Shown piece after piece: positions 58,729-64,000 of a stretch of 64,000 nucleotides of DNA. A model generated the notes under the pieces. The model saw only the letters and a program-made list of their open reading frames with translations, searched no databases and was not told the DNA's origin. Source of the stretch: Frateuria edaphi (GTDB lineage: Bacteria; Pseudomonadota; Gammaproteobacteria; Xanthomonadales; Rhodanobacteraceae); contig NZ_CP088251.1 of NCBI RefSeq assembly GCF_021117405.1, forward strand, positions 2,232,001 to 2,296,000, written 5' to 3'. Numbering within the stretch: position 1 is the first letter of the stretch; the number at the start of each line of letters is the position of its first letter. A program made the position numbers and the translations under genes.

Positions 58729-60414
58729 TCAGTGCACCGCCGGCGCCTCGGCGCTGCGCGCGGTGGCAGGCACCCGTGCCGGCGCGCCTTGCAGCAGCTG
58801 ATGCAGCTTGAGGTAGACCGCGTTGGTCCAGCCGAAACCGATCACGTTGGTGGTGTAGCCGGCGGTGATTTTGACGTCCGCGTTGCCGAGCGCCATGTTG
58901 TATTTCTCGCGGATCGTGCCGTCGTGGGCGAAGCCGGTCTCCACGGTGGCCATGAACTTGTGCGCCAGGCGTTGCGCATCGTCACGGAAGCCGTAGGCGT
59001 CCAGGCCCGAGATCGCCAGCCAGTTGGTGGGCGCCCAGCCGAACGGCTCGTCCCATTGCGCGCCGCTGCTCAGGTTGTCCATCGACAGGCCGCCCTTGCG
59101 CTCGAAAACGGCCAGGTGCTTATCCAGCGAGGCGGCCTGCTCCCTGGAGGCAAGCCCCGCCCACAGCGGCCAGTACGTGGTGACATAAGGCTGCGTCGAT
59201 GGCTTGCCGGCGATGAAGTCGTAGTCCATGTACATGCCCTGCTGCGGCTGCCACAGGTATTTGTTCATCGCCGCCTTGCGCCGCGCAGCGGCCTCGGCCC
59301 ATTGCTGCGCCTCGGCCACCTTGCCCAGTTGCAGGGCAAGGTCGTGCAGGTCGCGCTCGTAGCGGTAGAGCAGGCTGTTGAGGCCCACGCCGGCGTAGTG
59401 GTGCGTGGTGCCACCGTAGGGACCGAAGTGGAAGTTGGTGTCGAAGCCGGACTCGCGCATCGCGCGGTCACCCAGGTAGTAGTCGGCGCTCAGCCGGTAG
59501 CCCTGGGCCCAGGCGCCGGCGCAGACGTCGGACGCCCCGGTATCGCAGCTCGCGGTCTTGAGCTTCGCCGCTTCCGTGGCATCCGGATGTTCCGAGGCCT
59601 TCACCAGATAGCCGGGATCGGCCTTCCGATGGGCCAGCACCCACGCGATCACGCCGCGGTAGTACTCGCTGCCGTGCATCTCCGGCACCGGGCCGGCGCC
59701 CAGGTCGAAGTAGCGCGCCAGTCCGGTGTCGCCCGCGCGGTGCTCCGGTCGCGTCCAGATGCGGTAGTTCGACACCGCCAGCGGATAGGCGTGCACCAGC
59801 CAGGCGTGTCGCTCGGCCTCGTCCTTGAAGGCGCCGTGGGCGGCCAGCACGTCGGCGACCATGCGGCTGAGGAACGGCGGCTGCGAGCGGGTCAGGTAGT
59901 AGGTGCGGTTGGCGTTGAGCACGCCGCCGTAGTGCTCGACCTCGAACAGCATGTTGTCGGTCATGTCGCGCGCCAGGTCATCGCGGTGGTCGGCGAGCAG
60001 GCCCAGCTGAATGAAATAGCTGTCCCAGCCGTACATCTCGTTGAACTGCCCGCCCGGTACCACGTAGGGCCTGGGCAGGTAGAGCAGACCCTCGGCCGGA
60101 AGCTTCGAAGGCATCAGGTCGCCGAGCCGCTCGATGCGCCGGGGCAGCGTGCGTACTTCGACCTTGCAGCGCCTGGCGATGTCGTCGATCCCCGCGGGTT
60201 TGTCCAGGCCCGCCGGCAGGTAGAGCACCGGACGCGCGTCCATCTTCGGATCGTGCAGCGCCGAGCAATCGTCCAGCGAGCGCGTGAGGGTGTCCCAAGC
60301 CTTGTGGATGTAGGTCTCTGTCTTCGCCGGGCTGGGGCTGGCGGCGCTCGCCGCGTTGGAGAGCACGAGCGCCATGGCGCCGAGCAGGGAGACGATCCGC
60401 GGACGGGTCTTCAT
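58729..60414 (-). CDS. Exported trehalase-family glycosidase (GH37-like)
   Basis: A 561-residue periplasmic enzyme with a signal peptide ([21 protein letters not shown]). Trehalase signature 1 is present as [15 protein letters not shown] (120-134) and signature 2 as [10 protein letters not shown] (453-462). The expected acid is Asp325 (RESGFDTNF) and the base is Glu503 (IREKYN). Signature 1 differs from the textbook PGGRF at Arg to Gln, and the segment after ESGFD departs from the usual SSRW, so the substrate may not be plain trehalose. It is third in a coupled operon, its ATG overlapping the esterase stop. Confidence 0.86.
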   Translation of the reverse strand: MKTRPRIVSLLGAMALVLSNAASAASPSPAKTETYIHKAWDTLTRSLDDCSALHDPKMDARPVLYLPAGLDKPAGIDDIARRCKVEVRTLPRRIERLGDLMPSKLPAEGLLYLPRPYVVPGGQFNEMYGWDSYFIQLGLLADHRDDLARDMTDNMLFEVEHYGGVLNANRTYYLTRSQPPFLSRMVADVLAAHGAFKDEAERHAWLVHAYPLAVSNYRIWTRPEHRAGDTGLARYFDLGAGPVPEMHGSEYYRGVIAWVLAHRKADPGYLVKASEHPDATEAAKLKTASCDTGASDVCAGAWAQGYRLSADYYLGDRAMRESGFDTNFHFGPYGGTTHHYAGVGLNSLLYRYERDLHDLALQLGKVAEAQQWAEAAARRKAAMNKYLWQPQQGMYMDYDFIAGKPSTQPYVTTYWPLWAGLASREQAASLDKHLAVFERKGGLSMDNLSSGAQWDEPFGWAPTNWLAISGLDAYGFRDDAQRLAHKFMATVETGFAHDGTIREKYNMALGNADVKITAGYTTNVIGFGWTNAVYLKLHQLLQGAPARVPATARSAEAPAVH

Positions 60415-61487
60415 GGATGGGCTTCCTCTTGCGGTGGGGCGAGGTGGCGCTCGAAGAACGCCACGATGGTGCGGTAGGCCTGCCGCGACTCGGGCAGCTC
60501 GGGGTCGGAGAAGAACGAATGCCACATGCCTTCCCACACGTGCAGCTCGGCCTCGACGCCGGCCTCGGTCAGTAGCGTCTGGCTGTGCACCACCGAGCTC
60601 ATCGCCATGTCGCGCGTGCCGGTGATCAGCAGGGTCGGCGGGAAATGTTTGAGCAATTCGGGCGAGAGGCCCGGCTGCACCCTCGGGTCGCTGGCGTCGA
60701 TGCCGTGGAAATACGGCAACGTAGCGAGGTCCAGCGGCTCCGCCGGCACGCCCTGCCCGTTGAGCAACGGCCCGACGTAGGCCGAGTCGCCGGCGATGGT
60801 TACCAGCGAGCCGCAGAAGGTGCCGATCGCGCCGGGCACGGGCACCTTGTCGGCGATGAAGCGGGCCACCGCCTCGCCGGTCAGGATGCCGCCGGCCGAG
60901 CAGCCGTAGATGCCGATCTCGCTTGGCCGATGGGTTTGGAGCAGCTTGCGGTAGACGGCCTCGACGTCTTCGCTGGCGGCGGGGAAGGTGTGCTCGGGCC
61001 CCTGCCGGTAATCCAGCGTGATGACCTCGATCCGGCCCAGGCTGGCGACCGGAATCGCTTCGACGAGACCGCCACTGCCGGCGCCCCAAAGGAAAGCGCC
61101 ACCGTGCAGGTTGACCAGCACGCGATGACGATTGGCCGCGCTGACGCCTTGTTCGGGCAGCACCACGTCGGCGCCGACGCCGGCGATGGTTTCGTGCCGG
61201 ACGGTGACCGGATAGAGCTTGCGCATACGCGCGGCGCGGTCGCTGTTGAGGCGATCGTAGAAGCGCCGGCTCTGCTCGATCGGCGCGCTGAGAGGCGGCG
61301 ACTGGGCACCCGCCGCCAGCATCCGGGGGAAGAACGCGCGCGCCTGCGGCGAAGCGAACTGCGAATACGGGATCGCCACCGAAGCGGCGGTCACCGTGCC
61401 GTCGGGCCTTACCCCGGCCTGCTCATCGGCCCAGGCCGCGACCGCGAACAGGCAAGCCAGAACCGTGAACAAGGCGCGGGCGTTCAT
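60411..61487 (-). CDS. Exported alpha/beta hydrolase (HSL-type esterase)
   Basis: A 358-residue esterase with a signal peptide (LFTVLACLFAVAAWA-DEQAG). The oxyanion motif is HGGAF (128-132), the nucleophile elbow GCSAG with Ser197, and the acid/base pair Asp293 (GTRDM) and His323 (GMWHSFF). This is the hormone-sensitive-lipase/acetylesterase family. GGAGG precedes the ATG. The start overlaps the stop of the GH65-like gene, and the stop overlaps the trehalase start. In this setting a role in removing acyl groups from a sugar is inferred. Confidence 0.9.
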   Translation of the reverse strand: MNARALFTVLACLFAVAAWADEQAGVRPDGTVTAASVAIPYSQFASPQARAFFPRMLAAGAQSPPLSAPIEQSRRFYDRLNSDRAARMRKLYPVTVRHETIAGVGADVVLPEQGVSAANRHRVLVNLHGGAFLWGAGSGGLVEAIPVASLGRIEVITLDYRQGPEHTFPAASEDVEAVYRKLLQTHRPSEIGIYGCSAGGILTGEAVARFIADKVPVPGAIGTFCGSLVTIAGDSAYVGPLLNGQGVPAEPLDLATLPYFHGIDASDPRVQPGLSPELLKHFPPTLLITGTRDMAMSSVVHSQTLLTEAGVEAELHVWEGMWHSFFSDPELPESRQAYRTIVAFFERHLAPPQEEAHP

Positions 61488-63742
61488 GGCCGGTCCTCCG
61501 CGGGTCGGCGCGTGAGCGCGACGCGTCCGTTCCGATCGCGGCTCACGGTGATGTCGTAGTACGCACCACGCAACGCTACGTGGGTCAGCGTGAAGGCGTG
61601 CCACGTCGGCGGCAGCACCGGCGGATAGGCTGCGACCAGGCCGCCGGGTTGCAGGCGCAGGCCGGTGAAGCCGTACTCGATGGTCTGCAGCAGCCCCCCG
61701 GCGGCGGTGATGAAGTATCCCGTGTTGTTGTTCGGCGTCTCGGTGCGCACGTTGAACGGCGGCTGCATCACGCCGGCATGGAGGTTGCGCTGGAACCACG
61801 CATTGGCCCCGGCGGCATCGCCCAGCGTGGCCGCGTAGATCGCCAGCGGCGCCAGACCCATGCTGTTCGGATCGCGGTGCGACTGCGTGATCGGCGCCAG
61901 CGAGTAGTCGTAGTCGCGCCGCCGCACGCCCGGCTCCATCGGCAGGTCCAGCGAAGGCAGGACCAGCATCGGCAACGAGCTGCCGCCCCAGGAATCGATG
62001 TCGTGCGGCACCGACGGATCGAAGTCCAGGTGATGCCCGGTCTTCGCGTCGAATGGGATGTACAGCTTGCCCGCGACCTCCGCCCAGCGCGGATCGGCCT
62101 TCTCGCCCAGCACTGCGGCGGCCTGCGCCGCCAGCCGCAGCGCCTTGCGCGCCGAGACGTTGGTGAAAGTGTCGTTGGGCACGTCATTGTAGTCCTCGTC
62201 CACCGAGGTGACGTGCGGGATTTCATAGCGCTTGCGCTCAGGCACCCAGGTCGCGCGGCTGGCCCAGAAGTCGGCGACCGCGCGGATCACCGGCCAGCCA
62301 TGGTCGCGCAGCCAGCCCTTGTCGCCGCTGGCCAGCCAGTACTGCCACTGCGCGATGGCCACGTCGGCATTGACGTGGATCTCGCGCTCGCCCAGCACGT
62401 AGGCCGGGTGCGGCGTCTGCTCGGTGCCGTGCTGCGGGTCGGACTCCCACGGATACATCGCGCCGCGCAGCCCACGCTCACGGGCGCGCGCTTGGGCAGC
62501 GGGCAGCGTGCGGCTGCGGAAGTCGACCAGCGATCGCGCGCGCTCCGGATGCAACAGCAGCAGCGCCGGGAACACCCAGGTGTCGTTGTCCCAGAACACG
62601 TGCCCGGCATAGCCCGGCGTCAGGCCGCAGGCGCCACTGGGCCATGCGGTGCCGGGCGTGACGTTCGACAGCAGGTAGTACAAGTCCGAGTGCACCATGC
62701 GCTGGGATTCCGGATCGCCCTCGATCCGGATGTCGGAGCGCCACAGGTCGTGCCAAGCGGCGACGTGGCCTTCGCGCAGGCGCGCGAAGCCGTTCGCGCG
62801 CGCCTGCCGCACCAGCGCCAGGTCTGCCTTGGCGTCGCCACCCCAGCCCTCGCGCGACAGCGCCACGAACTTGCCAAAGGCGTAGGTGTGGCCCTTGCGC
62901 ACCTTCGCCTTCAGTTCGAGGGAAAGCCGCCACGGGCTTCGGTAGACGCGGGCACTGCTCGGTGCGAGGCCTTCGGGTAGCGCCACGGCGACCGCCTCGG
63001 CCATCGACAATCCCTGTTCGGCGCGACCGTCCAGCGAGAGGGTCAGCCCCTTGGCATCGCCGTGCGCGTCGAGCACGTGGGTGTCGCCGTGGTACCACAG
63101 CGGGGCGCGGTCGGGCGTGGCCGGCGGGATAGGCTCGAGCTTGAGGTTGTTCGCCGCCACCGCCTCCTGCATCTGCTCGCCGGTGAGGCGGGCCAGGTCG
63201 AAGCGCGGCTGGTGCGGCGCCCACAACGCGAGCGGAAAGGACAGCTCCACCTCGCCGTCGAACTCGGGCGTGATCGACAGCTGTGTTGCCGCCAGGTGCG
63301 GCGAGGCCTGGCTGACCAGCGAGACCACCTCGATGCGCGTGGCGCGGCCGTGGTCGTCGTAGCGGTAGCGCGTGGTCAGCGTGCCGTCGTGCAGGTCCAG
63401 AACCTGTCGGTAGTCACCGAACACGGTTGGATCGAGCGCGACCTGGTTGAGCCAGAAATGCCCGGAAGACGAAGTGCCGGTGCTGTAGTCGATGCCGCTC
63501 CATCCGGGTATCGCCGCGGGACGGGAGACATCGCCCTCGGCGTAGTCCATGAAGGCGGCCATGTAGGACAGGTTGTCCTCGGTGCCGCGCGGGGCACTAA
63601 GTGTGGCCACATAGCCATTGCCGAGCTGGGTCGGAAAGTACGTGGGGAAGTCGCGGGCGGTGGCGGTGAGCAGGAAGCTCGGGTCGGTGGCGGCGGCCGG
63701 CGCGGAAAGTGCGAGGGCGGCGCAGGCGATCAGCCACAGCAT
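61484..63742 (-). CDS. Exported GH65-like (alpha/alpha)6-barrel glycosidase
   Basis: A 752-residue secreted protein. ATG 63742 gives a short signal peptide (LIACAALALSAPAAA-TDPSF); the open reading to 63862 would translate an intergenic repeat and is rejected. An N-terminal beta-sandwich (about 25-300) is followed by the barrel with HVFWDNDTWVFP (381-392), GAMYPWES (427-434), GEREIHVNADVAIA and SVDEDYNDVPNDTFTN (513-528), then a C-terminal beta domain. The pattern matches the glucosylgalactosylhydroxylysine glucosidase/kojibiose-phosphorylase group of GH65. Asp/Glu near 514-516 is the likely catalytic acid. The substrate is unknown. Confidence 0.82.
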   Translation of the reverse strand: MLWLIACAALALSAPAAATDPSFLLTATARDFPTYFPTQLGNGYVATLSAPRGTEDNLSYMAAFMDYAEGDVSRPAAIPGWSGIDYSTGTSSSGHFWLNQVALDPTVFGDYRQVLDLHDGTLTTRYRYDDHGRATRIEVVSLVSQASPHLAATQLSITPEFDGEVELSFPLALWAPHQPRFDLARLTGEQMQEAVAANNLKLEPIPPATPDRAPLWYHGDTHVLDAHGDAKGLTLSLDGRAEQGLSMAEAVAVALPEGLAPSSARVYRSPWRLSLELKAKVRKGHTYAFGKFVALSREGWGGDAKADLALVRQARANGFARLREGHVAAWHDLWRSDIRIEGDPESQRMVHSDLYYLLSNVTPGTAWPSGACGLTPGYAGHVFWDNDTWVFPALLLLHPERARSLVDFRSRTLPAAQARARERGLRGAMYPWESDPQHGTEQTPHPAYVLGEREIHVNADVAIAQWQYWLASGDKGWLRDHGWPVIRAVADFWASRATWVPERKRYEIPHVTSVDEDYNDVPNDTFTNVSARKALRLAAQAAAVLGEKADPRWAEVAGKLYIPFDAKTGHHLDFDPSVPHDIDSWGGSSLPMLVLPSLDLPMEPGVRRRDYDYSLAPITQSHRDPNSMGLAPLAIYAATLGDAAGANAWFQRNLHAGVMQPPFNVRTETPNNNTGYFITAAGGLLQTIEYGFTGLRLQPGGLVAAYPPVLPPTWHAFTLTHVALRGAYYDITVSRDRNGRVALTRRPAEDRP

Positions 63743-63787
63743 CCAGAGGGCGATGCCCTCGAGCGATCCCTTGCCGAACAGCGTGGT

Positions 63788-63847
63788 TGCAGGAGCGCCC
63801 CCGGGCGCGACCCGGGCATGGCGGTCGCGCCCAAGGGCGCTCCTGCA
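63788..63847. repeat. Dispersed long inverted repeat, copy 4
   Basis: The best copy: outer arms TGCAGGAGCGCCC and GGGCGCTCCTGCA pair perfectly (13 bp) and inner arms GGGCGCGACC and GGTCGCGCCC pair perfectly (10 bp). It lies between two GH65-like genes and would be read into the N-terminus of the downstream one if its longest frame were used. Confidence 0.85.
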
Positions 63848-63858
63848 GGGATCGCGGT

Positions 63859-64000
63859 TCATGGCGCCGCCTTGCGTACCAGCTGCACCTTGCCGTCGGC
63901 GCCGCGCCCGACGTGGATGTCGAAGCGCTTCCCGCGGAAATGCACGCCCTTGAGCGTCAGGCCGTTCCAGCCCGGCGGCAGCACCGGCGCGTATCTCTCG
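63859..64000 (-). CDS. C-terminal end of a second GH65-like protein (partial)
   Basis: The last 46 codons of a gene entering from beyond the window, ending at TGA 63859. The product ends YAPVLPPGWNGLTLKGVHF-RGKRFDIHVGR-ADGKVQLVRKAAP. It aligns with the end of the neighbouring GH65-like protein (YPPVLPPTWHAFTLTHVAL-RGAYYDITVSR-RNGRVAL), so the two are tandem paralogues. The operon therefore extends upstream. Confidence 0.75.
   Translation of the reverse strand, partial: ERYAPVLPPGWNGLTLKGVHFRGKRFDIHVGRGADGKVQLVRKAAP

Noticed and set aside
63743-63862. N-terminal extension of the GH65-like protein to 63862
   Set aside because: The first 40 codons would be encoded largely by the inverted repeat at 63788-63847, and the hydrophobic signal peptide begins only at the internal ATG 63742.

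Overview
The window is high-GC, densely coded bacterial chromosome. It is most likely a gammaproteobacterium of the Xanthomonadales/Lysobacterales, Rhodanobacteraceae-like (Rhodanobacter, Dyella, Luteibacter and relatives). This is inferred from the gene neighbourhoods (rlmB-rnr, miaA-hfq-hflX, hflK-hflC-DUF2065-purA, pst-phoU beside a Pho porin), the protein sequences and the style of intergenic repeats. It was not tested by a search. I see no insertion sequence, prophage, plasmid function or CRISPR array.

Layout. 1-1.7 kb: end of nth, then a two-gene sulfur unit (DUF442 sulfurtransferase and TauE/SafE exporter). 1.9-8.9 kb: a phosphate block with a phosphate-selective porin behind a clear Pho box, RNase T, and pstS-pstC-pstA-pstB-phoU. 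9-13.1 kb: an RNA-processing operon (rnr-rlmB and a small membrane protein) and a tRNA-Leu(CAG) with its own promoter and terminator. 13.7-16.9 kb: a tandem glycine riboswitch ahead of gcvP. 16.9-28.7 kb: an exported GH31 glycosidase with an inserted jelly-roll-like domain, a membrane GGDEF/EAL protein, a large soluble hybrid histidine kinase, small low-complexity proteins, a cupin, and a histidine phosphatase coupled to an NAD(P)HX dehydratase. 29-36 kb: purA, hflC, hflK, hflX, hfq and miaA, all on the minus strand. 36-39 kb: tdh and kbl (threonine to glycine). 39.9-46.6 kb: a tight seven-gene plus-strand operon that looks like fatty-acid or membrane-lipid modification: desaturase, flavoprotein, DUF1365, CFA synthase, DUF2878, DUF1295 and a coclaurine-N-methyltransferase-like methyltransferase. 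46.8-54.1 kb: an OmpA-family protein and the methylcitrate genes prpD, prpC and prpB, interrupted by a TerC-family protein behind a yybP-ykoY (manganese) riboswitch and by an outer-membrane protein. 54.1-58.7 kb: a MerR regulator with two TipAS-like domains and its operator, mdh, an aminotransferase and a cyclophilin. 58.7-64 kb: a translationally coupled exported set of trehalase-family enzyme, HSL-type esterase and GH65-like glycosidase, with the 3' end of a second GH65-like gene at the window edge.

How the parts connect. The porin and Pst system form one phosphate-acquisition unit. Threonine dehydrogenase and KBL make glycine, which the riboswitch-controlled glycine decarboxylase can consume. 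PrpB, PrpC and PrpD carry out propionate oxidation next to malate dehydrogenase. The two least-described sets are the lipid operon (39.9-46.6 kb) and the exported GH65-like/esterase/trehalase operon (58.7-64 kb). Four copies of one long inverted repeat and many shorter GC-rich hairpins lie between operons.
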